Below the pieces are notes generated by a model, which ran no database searches, was not told the origin of the DNA, and saw nothing but the letters and a program-made list of their open reading frames with translations. A program made the translations under genes and the position numbers. Below are positions 1 to 7,666 of a stretch of 64,000 nt of DNA, piece by piece. Origin of the DNA: Nemorincola sp044225795. Its GTDB lineage: Bacteria > Bacteroidota > Bacteroidia > Chitinophagales > Chitinophagaceae. The stretch spans positions 186,001 through 250,000 of the forward strand of contig JBGAIF010000004.1 of the NCBI GenBank assembly GCA_044225795.1, in the 5' to 3' direction. Numbering within the stretch: the stretch's first letter is position 1; every line of letters starts with the position of its first letter.

Positions 1-1
1 T

Positions 2-493
2 GGCAATGGCTATTCCCTTGGCCGCTTCGATGAAAAGGACCGTATTATTGTTTTCTATAAAGACGGCACCTATGAGATCACCGACTTTGAACTGACGAAC
101 CGGTACGACATTGACAATCTCGTGCATATTGAGAAATTCCATCCGGAAAAAGTAGTCACCGCAGTTTACTTCGATGCGAAGGCAAAACAGTTCAACGCGA
201 AACGCTTCCTTGTGGAAAGCACATCCTTAAAGAACAAATATTCGTTCATAAAGGACGGCGCAGGCAATTATCTGAAGATGGTAACCACGCAGCAGGAGCC
301 TGTTGTCATCATTCGTACGGGAAAGAAGAAAGCAGGGTTCAAGGAAGAGAAAATGGCACTGCATGAGACAATAGATGTTACGGGCTGGAAGACAGTAGGA
401 TCGTTCCTGGCGGGCGATGACACCAATGACATTGTATTGGTGCCAGAGATCAACGAGGAGACGGGAGAGAATGAGGCCCCTACTCTATTTTAG
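2..493 (+). CDS. parC: DNA topoisomerase IV subunit A, C-terminal part (5'-truncated by window edge)
   Basis: The reading frame is open from base 2 and ends at TAG 491-493, so this is the last 163 codons of a longer gene. The protein has the alternating strand and basic-loop pattern of the GyrA/ParC C-terminal beta-pinwheel, with phrases such as GNGYSLGRF, GRFDEKDRIIVFYKDG and DVTGWKTVGS. Its acidic end, EINEETGENEAPTLF, resembles Bacteroidota ParC/GyrA-type A subunits. Family knowledge: the A subunit cuts and rejoins DNA, and its C-terminal domain wraps or bends DNA. The catalytic tyrosine and cleavage core lie outside the window. Discrimination between ParC and GyrA is moderate, because I see only the tail. 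A GTG at 122 is an internal valine codon and not a start. Confidence 0.72.
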   Translation, partial: GNGYSLGRFDEKDRIIVFYKDGTYEITDFELTNRYDIDNLVHIEKFHPEKVVTAVYFDAKAKQFNAKRFLVESTSLKNKYSFIKDGAGNYLKMVTTQQEPVVIIRTGKKKAGFKEEKMALHETIDVTGWKTVGSFLAGDDTNDIVLVPEINEETGENEAPTLF

Positions 494-567
494 GCTGTCT
501 TACAGAAATAGTTTTAATATAAAATTGATTAACTTCACATAAGTAATAGTATAGGACGGGTCACCAG

Positions 568-1173
568 ATGAAAAAGATAGAATTAGAAATAGTTGCATTA
601 TCACACAGCATTACACAAACGCACTCTTATGCGGTGGTGTTAGGCGAGACTAACGGCATGCGCAGGCTGCCCATAGTTATCGGTGGCTTCGAGGCACAGG
701 CCATTGCCGTTGCCCTCGAACGTATGCAGCCCAGCCGTCCGCTAACACATGACCTGTTTGCCAATTTCATGACCACTTTCGGTATAGAACTTACCGAAGT
801 GGTGATCTATAAATTGGAGGAGGGTATCTTCTTCTCCAAACTGATGTGCCGCCACGATGGTGATTTTATAGAAATAGATTCCCGCACGTCCGATGCACTT
901 GCCCTCGCTGTAAGGGCAAACTGTAAAATTTACACCTACGAAAAGATATTGGAAACTGCAGGCCTCTACCTCGAACAATCAGAAACAGGCGAAGCAGGTG
1001 ATGATAGCAGCCCCGCCGCCGTTCCGGTGAGTGGCCACACTTCCCCCGGCCCGGACATGAAGGGTATGAGCCTGGAAGAACTGGAAACACTCCTCATCAA
1101 TGTACTGGAGCAGGAAGACTATGTGCGGGCCATCAGTATCCGCGACGAGATAAACGCCAGGAAGAAAAAGTAG
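568..1173 (+). CDS. Bifunctional nuclease (BFN/DUF151) domain protein with UVR motif
   Basis: This 201-residue cytoplasmic protein has two parts. Residues 1-135 match the bifunctional nuclease family: LPIVIGGFEAQAIA near the start, RPLTHDLFANF in the middle, and the signature SRTSDALALAVRA. Residues 165-200 form a short UvrB/UvrC-type helical pair (SLEELETLLINVLEQEDY), a common C-terminal partner of this domain in Bacteroidota. Family members have been reported with DNase and RNase activity, but the physiological role is uncertain. The ATG at 568 is the natural start because the conserved domain begins immediately. The gene follows the topoisomerase gene by 74 bases on the same strand. Confidence 0.85.
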   Translation: MKKIELEIVALSHSITQTHSYAVVLGETNGMRRLPIVIGGFEAQAIAVALERMQPSRPLTHDLFANFMTTFGIELTEVVIYKLEEGIFFSKLMCRHDGDFIEIDSRTSDALALAVRANCKIYTYEKILETAGLYLEQSETGEAGDDSSPAAVPVSGHTSPGPDMKGMSLEELETLLINVLEQEDYVRAISIRDEINARKKK

Positions 1174-1307
1174 CCTGCGATTAAACCTCGTGCATCTTTC
1201 CCATTCAAAATATAGGAGGAAATGACATACGCATGTCACAGGTACACCCGTTAATATGCGTAAATGACGTATTTTCGTAATTGTCTGTTTTTACTCAATT
1301 AGATATT

Positions 1308-2702
1308 ATGAGAAAGCTATTACCGGTGCTTTGCTTGTTCCTGGCATTTTCTGCGACCGCGCAGCGTAGATGCGGCATTCCCGAATACCGGAGATTACTG
1401 ATCGCAAAAGATCCCTCTATAGCTGAAAAGCTGAACGCGCAGCGAGCGTCTCTGCAACAAGTCGCTGACAACTATTTACTACAACAAAGACCGGGTGCGT
1501 TCAGAACAACGGCTTCCGCATCTCCCATACCGGTCATCTTTCACATTATGGTCACGGCTAGCCAGCTCGATAAGATGGGCGGGTACGACGGTGTTGCCAT
1601 GCGCTGTGATTCGCAGATAACGGTACTCAACAGGGACTACAACAGGGAGAATGCAGACTCATCCATCATACCCTGCGGCTGGAAGCCATTGTATGCGTCA
1701 GTGGGCATACACTTTGGCCTGGCACACACCGGCCCTATGGGCTGGAGTACGCCCGGTTATGACATCAGGATAATTGATGATGCGCCGGGAGGATTTAACC
1801 AGGGCGCCAACGGCAGCTATGCAGAGGCAAAACATAACAATACCGGGGGGCTCGACGCATGGGACGAGACAAAGTATCTGAACGTATGGTGCTTTAACTT
1901 TGTGGATATCCCGACAAATCTCGGCTTTACGGTTTCCCGTTCAGATGTTTCGTGGGCTCCGGCCAATGAGGTTGGGGTTTGCCTGAACTACCTGGCGCTT
2001 GGCACCGCATCCTCAGCCAAGACGCTTAATTTCCCGTCTGGCGGTACCTATAATAAGGGACGCACTATGACACATGAATGTGGTCACTTCTTCGAGATAT
2101 GGCACACCTGGGGAGATGACGGCCCCGGAAAATGCCCCTGGAACGGAGGCGCAGACGACGGCATTGCCGACACTCCGCCCGAAGCTGATGCCAAATACGG
2201 CATACCAACCAACACAATCACCTGCGGCACCATTTATGATGCCTGCAAAGACAGCAGCACAGTGCTGATGCAACCTTATGGCGTGGCGTCACTCGATTTT
2301 ATGAACTATACAGATGATCCGGCAATGGTCATGTTCACTACGCAACAGGCAGCAGTAATGGCCTCGATGGTAGCCACGGGCGGGGAAAGCTATTCACTGA
2401 CACAACATCCGGAGCTGCTGTTATGGCCGGCAAATGCAGGAGTGGGAATGGTCAATAATAATATCTACGTGTCTTTGTCCCCAAACCCTACTACCGGAGT
2501 CCTTAACATTGTCTGGAGTTCGTCAGATGAGCTAAAAAATGTAAGCATAATTAACACCATAGGTCAGGAAATGACAGGTGTGGATATGACCGGTAAAAAA
2601 GATCATTATTCTATAGACCTGTCAGGAATGAGTAAGGGTATTTACTTTGTTCGCTGTAACTTTGCATCCGGAAACTATTCCGGGAAAATATTGTTACAAT
2701 GA
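1308..2702 (+). CDS. Secreted M43 (cytophagalysin/pappalysin-type) metalloprotease with T9SS sorting domain
   Basis: This is a 464-residue exported protein. I chose the ATG at 1308 because it starts a clean signal peptide (MRKLLPVLCLFLAFSATAQ); an in-frame TTG at 1281 would only add residues in front of it. The metzincin zinc site is HECGHFFEIWH at residues 256-266, with H256, H260 and H266 as ligands and E257 as general base. A Met-turn (DFMNYTDD, M332) lies downstream. The normally invariant glycine of HExxHxxGxxH is E263 here. From about residue 395 comes a type A T9SS C-terminal domain (SLSPNPTTGVLNIVW, ending in a beta-strand), so the protein should cross the outer membrane and be cleaved or anchored. 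The stop codon overlaps the mqnE start (ATGA). Confidence 0.85.
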   Translation: MRKLLPVLCLFLAFSATAQRRCGIPEYRRLLIAKDPSIAEKLNAQRASLQQVADNYLLQQRPGAFRTTASASPIPVIFHIMVTASQLDKMGGYDGVAMRCDSQITVLNRDYNRENADSSIIPCGWKPLYASVGIHFGLAHTGPMGWSTPGYDIRIIDDAPGGFNQGANGSYAEAKHNNTGGLDAWDETKYLNVWCFNFVDIPTNLGFTVSRSDVSWAPANEVGVCLNYLALGTASSAKTLNFPSGGTYNKGRTMTHECGHFFEIWHTWGDDGPGKCPWNGGADDGIADTPPEADAKYGIPTNTITCGTIYDACKDSSTVLMQPYGVASLDFMNYTDDPAMVMFTTQQAAVMASMVATGGESYSLTQHPELLLWPANAGVGMVNNNIYVSLSPNPTTGVLNIVWSSSDELKNVSIINTIGQEMTGVDMTGKKDHYSIDLSGMSKGIYFVRCNFASGNYSGKILLQ

Positions 2703-3853
2703 TCGTTAAGCCAGCTAATCTGTCTGAAGTATTCAAACAAGCAAATATTGACAAAAGCCTGCTGACCATAGCAGAGAAAGTACAGCATAATGAGCGCCTG
2801 ACAGAAGAGGAAGGCGTTCTTCTTTTTGAAAAAGGTGACCTTGGCTTTGTGGGCGCGCTCGCCAATCATATTGCAGACCGCCTGCACCACGGAAAGGTCT
2901 ATTTCAACCGCAATTTCCATATTGAGCCTACAAACGTTTGCGTATTCACCTGCAACTTCTGTTCTTATTCCCGCCAGTACAAACACCGTGATGAAGGATG
3001 GGAACTGACCCTGGAACAGATGATGGACATCGTACGCAAATACGACGGACAACCTGTTACAGAAGTACACATTGTAGGCGGCGTACACCCTAAGATGAAT
3101 TTTGAATTTTTCTGTGAGCTGCTTACTAAAATAAAGGAACACCGTCCTGACCTTCACCGCAAGGGTTTTACAGCAGTAGAGCTCGACTATATGATACGCA
3201 AAGCAAAGCTCTCCATAGAGGAAGGGATGCAGAAACTGAAAGACGCCGGGTTACAGTCGTTACCGGGTGGCGGTGCCGAGATATTCCATCCGGATATCCG
3301 CAACAAGATATTCGCGGACAAGGTGGATGCGGACGGTTGGCTCAACATTCATGAAACAGCACACAGGCTTGGAATGCACTCCAATGCGACCATGCTGTAC
3401 GGCCACATAGAGAACTATGAGCACCGCATAGACCATATGAGCCGCCTGCGCAGGCTACAGGATAAAACAGGAGGGTTCAATTGCTTCATCCCGCTTAAGT
3501 TCCGCAACAAAGACAATGATATGTCTGATGTACCGGAATCAACTATTGTGGAAGACCTGCGCCTCTATGCCATTTCCCGCATATTCATGGACAATTTCCG
3601 CAACCTGAAAGCTTACTGGCCAATGCTGGGCAGACAAACCGCGCAGCTGACACTGTCATTTGGCGTCAATGATCTTGACGGCACTATTGATGATACCACA
3701 AAGATCTACTCTATGGCAGGCTCCGAAGAACAAACGCCATCGCTGAGCACAGAGCAGTTGTGCGATCTGATAGAGGCTGTGGGTAAGATACCTGTGGAAA
3801 GAGATACTTTGTACAACGAGCTTAAGGTATATAAACCTGAATCAGTAAATTGA
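2699..3853 (+). CDS. mqnE: Aminofutalosine synthase MqnE (radical SAM)
   Basis: This 384-residue radical SAM enzyme has its cluster-binding motif at C81-x3-C85-x2-C88 (CVFTCNFC). Diagnostic MqnE stretches include VHIVGGVHP, LPGGGAEIF, SNATMLYGH and the HMSRLRRLQDKTGGF segment. Family knowledge: MqnE couples 3-[(1-carboxyvinyl)oxy]benzoate with SAM to give 6-amino-6-deoxyfutalosine, step two of the futalosine route to menaquinone. It is a cytoplasmic enzyme. MqnC and CofH are relatives, but the HPDIRNKIFADK and NATMLYGH phrases favour MqnE. The start codon overlaps the stop of the protease gene by four bases, suggesting translational coupling with an unrelated upstream gene. No other mqn gene is in the window. 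Confidence 0.92.
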   Translation: MIVKPANLSEVFKQANIDKSLLTIAEKVQHNERLTEEEGVLLFEKGDLGFVGALANHIADRLHHGKVYFNRNFHIEPTNVCVFTCNFCSYSRQYKHRDEGWELTLEQMMDIVRKYDGQPVTEVHIVGGVHPKMNFEFFCELLTKIKEHRPDLHRKGFTAVELDYMIRKAKLSIEEGMQKLKDAGLQSLPGGGAEIFHPDIRNKIFADKVDADGWLNIHETAHRLGMHSNATMLYGHIENYEHRIDHMSRLRRLQDKTGGFNCFIPLKFRNKDNDMSDVPESTIVEDLRLYAISRIFMDNFRNLKAYWPMLGRQTAQLTLSFGVNDLDGTIDDTTKIYSMAGSEEQTPSLSTEQLCDLIEAVGKIPVERDTLYNELKVYKPESVN

Positions 3854-3854
3854 T

Positions 3855-4538
3855 ATGGCGCCTCGTAATGACAACTACCTGTCAGAGGTCGTATCCGTTT
3901 GTGCCCGCGCCGGTACTATCCCGGCTCACCGGGCCGCATTCAGAAACGGGTACTCTTTTTCGACACGCCCGTTTGAGGAGCAGCTAAGTATCTGGAACAA
4001 GATATGGCAGATATCTCCCGGCATCTATCCTCGCATACATGCGTTCTTCTTCCTCGAAAAGCATGTCGCAAAGCAAGAGAACCATAAGGCAATTTGGGAA
4101 ACCTCGTTGTCGTGGCAGAATGATGTTGATGACTGGCCGCTGTGCGACTCTTTATCGAAACTTAACACCAAGGTTCTTGAGACCTTCCCCGCAGACGTTT
4201 ATCAACAGCTAGCAGCATGGAACAAGGACAATGACTTATGGAAACGGCGGCAATCAGTGGTGAGCCTGCTCTATTACAGCCGCACAAAATCAGGTTTTCT
4301 GCCTTTCACCAAAATAAGGGCATTGGTTCACCCCCTGCTGAAAGACAACGAATATTATGTGCAGAAAGGCGTTGGCTGGACCTTAAGAGAGCTGAATAAT
4401 GTGTACCCGGAACAAACACAAGCTTACGCAGAAAAGCACATCGGGGATATCAGCCCGATAGCATTCACTACCACTATCGAAAAAATGGACACACCGGTCA
4501 AGGACCGGCTGAAAGCGCTGCGCAAACAGGCTCATTGA
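3855..4538 (+). CDS. DNA alkylation repair protein (AlkD-like HEAT-repeat glycosylase)
   Basis: This 227-residue, helix-rich protein resembles the DNA_alkylation (AlkC/AlkD) family. The typical sequence landmarks are present in order: the VDDWPLCDSLS segment, then DNDLWKRRQSVVSLL, then VQKGVGWTLRELN. In AlkD these helices grip the DNA backbone around an N3- or N7-alkylated base. The second landmark carries the double arginine expected on the DNA-facing side. The start lies one base after the mqnE stop, so the protease, mqnE and this gene form a likely transcription unit. Its 3' end overlaps the convergent OsmC gene by seven bases. No signal peptide is seen. Confidence 0.8.
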   Translation: MAPRNDNYLSEVVSVCARAGTIPAHRAAFRNGYSFSTRPFEEQLSIWNKIWQISPGIYPRIHAFFFLEKHVAKQENHKAIWETSLSWQNDVDDWPLCDSLSKLNTKVLETFPADVYQQLAAWNKDNDLWKRRQSVVSLLYYSRTKSGFLPFTKIRALVHPLLKDNEYYVQKGVGWTLRELNNVYPEQTQAYAEKHIGDISPIAFTTTIEKMDTPVKDRLKALRKQAH

Positions 4539-4972
4539 GCAACCCTGACAACCGGGTCTAATACGATCTTCGATCTCACGGAATTAGATATCAGGCAGGC
4601 CGCCTCTGCTCTGTGCAGCACACGCATGGCCTTTTCCTTATCCGCCTCAGATGCTATTACCAGTTCAGGCATCAGCGTCACCTCACTCATTATGTACTTA
4701 CCATCAATAAGCTCCAGTTTACCGGAAGCCTTTGAGTCAAATTTGATAAACTCCAGCTTAGAGCTCTTGGCTATGGCGAGGAAGGTGGTCATCAGGCAGC
4801 TATTGACAGCCGCTGTGAATAAATGCTCCGGCGACCATATGCGGCCCACGCCATCAGGAAATTCAGGTGGCGTGGCCACCATTACCTCCTCATTCAGTTC
4901 GGGGGAGTGCAGCATACCTATCCTGTCTTTTACCCAGCTTACCTCTACTTCGTAATTATGTTCTATACCCAT
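4532..4972 (-). CDS. OsmC/Ohr-family thiol peroxidase-like protein
   Basis: This 146-residue cytoplasmic protein has an OsmC fold. It carries the two family cysteines, C59 (FTAAVNSCLMTTFLA) and C126 (AEAACLISNS), which reduce organic hydroperoxides in Ohr/OsmC enzymes. The WSPEHLFTAAV phrase before the first cysteine is typical. The start ATG at 4972 gives the usual compact domain beginning MGIEHNYEVEVSW; an upstream in-frame ATG at 5032 lies inside the neighbouring rhodanese gene. It is the last gene of a minus-strand series with two rhodaneses, an MFS transporter and a DedA protein. That setting suggests a role in thiol or persulfide stress, which is inference. Confidence 0.85.
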   Translation of the reverse strand: MGIEHNYEVEVSWVKDRIGMLHSPELNEEVMVATPPEFPDGVGRIWSPEHLFTAAVNSCLMTTFLAIAKSSKLEFIKFDSKASGKLELIDGKYIMSEVTLMPELVIASEADKEKAMRVLHRAEAACLISNSVRSKIVLDPVVRVAQ

Positions 4973-4979
4973 GATCCGG

Positions 4980-5291
4980 TTATTTATATCTCTGTAATGA
5001 CATCCAGCTACCACCATCATATACTTTATCATAGCCGCATGCTTTCAGAATGCGGTATGCCATAGCACTACGCGTACCCGATGCGCAGCAAAGCACAACG
5101 GCCCTGTCTCGCGGAATATGCAACAAGTTGCGTTGCACCAGTTCTGCAGGTATGTTCATCGCCCCCTTAATGTGTCCGGCCATGAACTCGGTTGGGTTTC
5201 TCACATCCAGGATCAATGCGCCCGACCTCACGATCTCTGCCAGGTCGGCCCTGTTTTTCGGTTTGAATAGCCTCATCAATGCGTCTATCAT
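4980..5291 (-). CDS. Single-domain rhodanese (sulfurtransferase)
   Basis: This 103-residue rhodanese-homology domain stands alone. It has the LILDVRNPTEF strand, the HIKGAMNIP segment and the catalytic loop CASGTRS, with C69 as the persulfide-carrying cysteine (C68 precedes it). The ATG at 5291 overlaps the stop of the upstream rhodanese gene (ATGA), which both fixes the start and indicates coupling. A longer in-frame start at 5336 would run into the neighbour. Family knowledge: such enzymes move sulfane sulfur between thiosulfate or persulfides and acceptor thiols. The final glycine-rich part ends SWMSLQRYK without the usual extra helix. Confidence 0.88.
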   Translation of the reverse strand: MIDALMRLFKPKNRADLAEIVRSGALILDVRNPTEFMAGHIKGAMNIPAELVQRNLLHIPRDRAVVLCCASGTRSAMAYRILKACGYDKVYDGGSWMSLQRYK

Positions 5292-5578
5292 CTTTCGCCT
5301 TTTAGTTTCTCTATCTGGTCCTGGACATATTTCCATGGCCCGCCATCAATGACATTGGTAAACCCGTAATAACGGAGTATGCGGTACGCTATCTTGCTTT
5401 TAAGCCCGTGGCCGCAGCACAGAATGATCTCTCCCCTGATGCGCTGCAACTCGGCAATACGCGCCACAATTTCCTGTAGCGGTACATTTATAGCCCCGTC
5501 GGCATGGCCACCGGCAAATGCCAATGGCGGCCGCACATCAACAATGTATAAGGACTCCGCATGAACCGATATCGCCAT
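5288..5578 (-). CDS. Single-domain rhodanese (sulfurtransferase), second copy
   Basis: This 96-residue rhodanese-like protein contains VDVRPPLAF, the AGGHADGAINVP strand-turn and the active loop CGHGLKS with catalytic C55. Its loop differs from the downstream rhodanese (CASGTRS), so the two tandem copies probably use different acceptors or form a relay. A perfect 17-base inverted repeat sits four bases before its ATG and could control transcription or mask the ribosome site. It follows the MFS gene by 96 bases on the same strand. Confidence 0.86.
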   Translation of the reverse strand: MAISVHAESLYIVDVRPPLAFAGGHADGAINVPLQEIVARIAELQRIRGEIILCCGHGLKSKIAYRILRYYGFTNVIDGGPWKYVQDQIEKLKGER

Positions 5579-5581
5579 ATC

Positions 5582-5598
5582 ACTGATATTTTATCAGT
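5582..5598. promoter_or_regulatory. Perfect inverted repeat before the rhodanese pair, with a partial second copy at 5651-5667
   Basis: ACTGATA-TTT-TATCAGT is a seven-base perfect inverted repeat with a three-base centre, four bases upstream of the minus-strand rhodanese start. The nonamer ACTGATATT recurs at 5651-5659, followed by a weaker TCAG partner. The position suits a repressor operator or a small RNA hairpin over the translation start. No regulator gene is adjacent, so the binding protein is unknown. Confidence 0.4.
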
Positions 5599-5674
5599 TC
5601 AAAGTTCGCATACGGGCATGCGGGTAGCGATGACACCCGTTATCCCGGGAACTGATATTGGTCAGGTTGGAGGG

Positions 5675-6904
5675 TTACTCTTCAACAAAATGGAGGTCTT
5701 TGCCAAATGTCTCATCGGTGAGGAACACGGCAATGATACTAATGGCCATTACTATGATGCCGGTAATGGCGCCGGCTTTGATATAGCCATAATCGGGCAT
5801 CAGGTTTTTGAACAGCAACAGCATCAGAGGCAGCGACCCGCGCACCATGTTGGGCACGGTGGTGGCGGTTGTCGCACGCAGGTTGGTACCAAAATGCTCT
5901 GCTGCCATGGTCACGAACAGGGCCCAAAAGCCTGTACCAAACCCCATAAGCATACAGATGGCATACATACCCTGGGAGGTGCCACCCTGCTGGTTGAAGT
6001 AAAGAATGATGCTTACCACTGTAATGGCATAGAATATATACAGTGCCTTCTTACGGCTTTGTAGCCAGTTGCTCACAAAGCCTATCAGCAGGTCTCCGAT
6101 AGATATGGCCACATAGGCCAGCATCACCGCCTTGCCGGGATCAACAGGATCATTTTCCGCAAACCCGAAATTCCTGGCAAACTCCCTGGAGAAAGTGATG
6201 AGGATACCGATCACATACCACGTAGGTAACCCTATCAGTATCGCAAGGAGGTAAGTCCTGAACCTGCGGGCATTGGTAAAGAACATCAGGAAATTGCCCT
6301 TGGGCACTTCCTTCTCCTGCATGCTCGCATACATCCCCGACTCGAATACGTGTATGCGCATGAACAACAGGCACAACCCCAGCCCGCCGCCTATGAAGTA
6401 GCAGGTACGCCAGTCGAACCAATGAGCAATGAAATAGGCGGCTATGGCCCCGGTAAGCCCTACACCCGCTACCACAGAGGTAGCCTTTCCCCTCACCTCT
6501 TTAGGTATCAGCTCGCACACCAGCGTTATGCCAGCGCCCAGTTCTCCGGCCAGGCCTATGCCGGCTATAAAGCGCGCCAGCGCGTACTGGTTCACCGTAT
6601 GCACAAAGCCATTGGCTATATTGGCGGCAGAATATAATATGATAGACCCGAACAGCACGCTGAGCCTGCCCTTCTTGTCGCCGAGTATGCCCCATAATAT
6701 ACCGCCCAGCAGCAGCCCGTACATTTGTATGCTGATGATGAATTTGCCCTCTGTATCGCACAACGCGTCAGAAAGGCCAAGGCCCTTGAGGCTTTTGATA
6801 CGGATGATACTGAACAGCAGCAGATCGTAAATATCCACAAAGTAGCCCAGCGCGGCCACAATAACGGGTATCCCCAGAATGCCTATCTGTTTGTTTTGTT
6901 GCAT
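5675..6904 (-). CDS. MFS transporter (major facilitator superfamily), substrate unknown
   Basis: This 409-residue inner-membrane protein has about twelve hydrophobic helices. The MFS loop 2-3 signature appears as GILGDKKGRLSVL, and an RFIAGIGLAGELGAG helix follows, typical of the sugar/organic-anion porter branch. A second related motif, SNWLQSRKKAL, sits between helices 8 and 9. The gene starts three bases after the dedA gene and precedes two rhodaneses and an OsmC gene. This context allows a role in moving a sulfur compound, but the protein itself does not reveal its substrate. Confidence 0.8.
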   Translation of the reverse strand: MQQNKQIGILGIPVIVAALGYFVDIYDLLLFSIIRIKSLKGLGLSDALCDTEGKFIISIQMYGLLLGGILWGILGDKKGRLSVLFGSIILYSAANIANGFVHTVNQYALARFIAGIGLAGELGAGITLVCELIPKEVRGKATSVVAGVGLTGAIAAYFIAHWFDWRTCYFIGGGLGLCLLFMRIHVFESGMYASMQEKEVPKGNFLMFFTNARRFRTYLLAILIGLPTWYVIGILITFSREFARNFGFAENDPVDPGKAVMLAYVAISIGDLLIGFVSNWLQSRKKALYIFYAITVVSIILYFNQQGGTSQGMYAICMLMGFGTGFWALFVTMAAEHFGTNLRATTATTVPNMVRGSLPLMLLLFKNLMPDYGYIKAGAITGIIVMAISIIAVFLTDETFGKDLHFVEE

Positions 6905-6907
6905 GGG

Positions 6908-7576
6908 CTACGAGTTGCTCACGGCAGACTTATCCTTTCCGAAGATCATCTTGAATATAACAGGAGCAGTAGTGACAATGATGATCACAATGACGATCTT
7001 GTCAATGTTCTTCTTTACAAACTCGTTGTGGCCCAGGAAGTAACCGGCCAGCGTCATGCTGATGATCCACGCAAAGGCACCTACAATGCTGTAAGAAATG
7101 AACTTCTTGCGGTCCATCTTTACGATACCGGCCACCAGTGGGGCAAATGTGCGCACAATAGGCAGGAAACGGCCCAATATGATGGCCAGGTTGCCCTTCT
7201 TCTCATAGAAATCATGTGCCTGCTTCAGGTGTTTCTGCTTGAAGAGCCAGGTGTCCCGCTTTTCAAACCACAGGTGCCCCGACTCCTTACCAAACCAGAA
7301 GCCTACCATATTTCCTATAATGGCCGAGACACTTATGAGCGATATCCAGTACAACAGATCCACAAACTCATTGGCAAACGGCGTTGGAGAATTGGCGATG
7401 AGGATGCCGGTAATGAACAATAACGAATCGCCCGGCAGGAAGAAGCCAACGAATAAACCGGTCTCTGCAAATATGATGAACATCACCACATACAGCCCGC
7501 CATGGGTGGTGATGAAATTCATTAACTTATCAGGGTCTGCAAGTAGTGTCTTTAACAGGTCTAAAATTTGATGCAT
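6908..7576 (-). CDS. DedA/VTT-family membrane protein
   Basis: This 222-residue integral membrane protein shows the DedA landmarks. FAETGLFVGFFLPGDSLLF lies near the N-terminus, the GRFLPIVRTFAPLVAG segment in the middle and GAFAWIISMTLAGYFLG near the end. The conserved acidic and arginine residues of the family (E in FAETG, D in PGDS, R in GRFLP and VRTF) are present. Family knowledge: DedA proteins are implicated in undecaprenyl-phosphate or phospholipid recycling and in membrane stress resistance. It is the first gene of the five-gene minus-strand run down to the OsmC gene. Confidence 0.87.
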   Translation of the reverse strand: MHQILDLLKTLLADPDKLMNFITTHGGLYVVMFIIFAETGLFVGFFLPGDSLLFITGILIANSPTPFANEFVDLLYWISLISVSAIIGNMVGFWFGKESGHLWFEKRDTWLFKQKHLKQAHDFYEKKGNLAIILGRFLPIVRTFAPLVAGIVKMDRKKFISYSIVGAFAWIISMTLAGYFLGHNEFVKKNIDKIVIVIIIVTTAPVIFKMIFGKDKSAVSNS

Positions 7577-7666
7577 ATATTAATTCTTGGAAAGCGTGAA
7601 AATAAGCAAAAATCATGAACCAGCCATTAATGTACGCATCGGATATATTGGCATATTTATTTGCTG

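Noticed and set aside
1281..1307. TTG start adding nine residues to the protease
   Set aside because: The ATG at 1308 starts directly with the positively charged head of the signal peptide.
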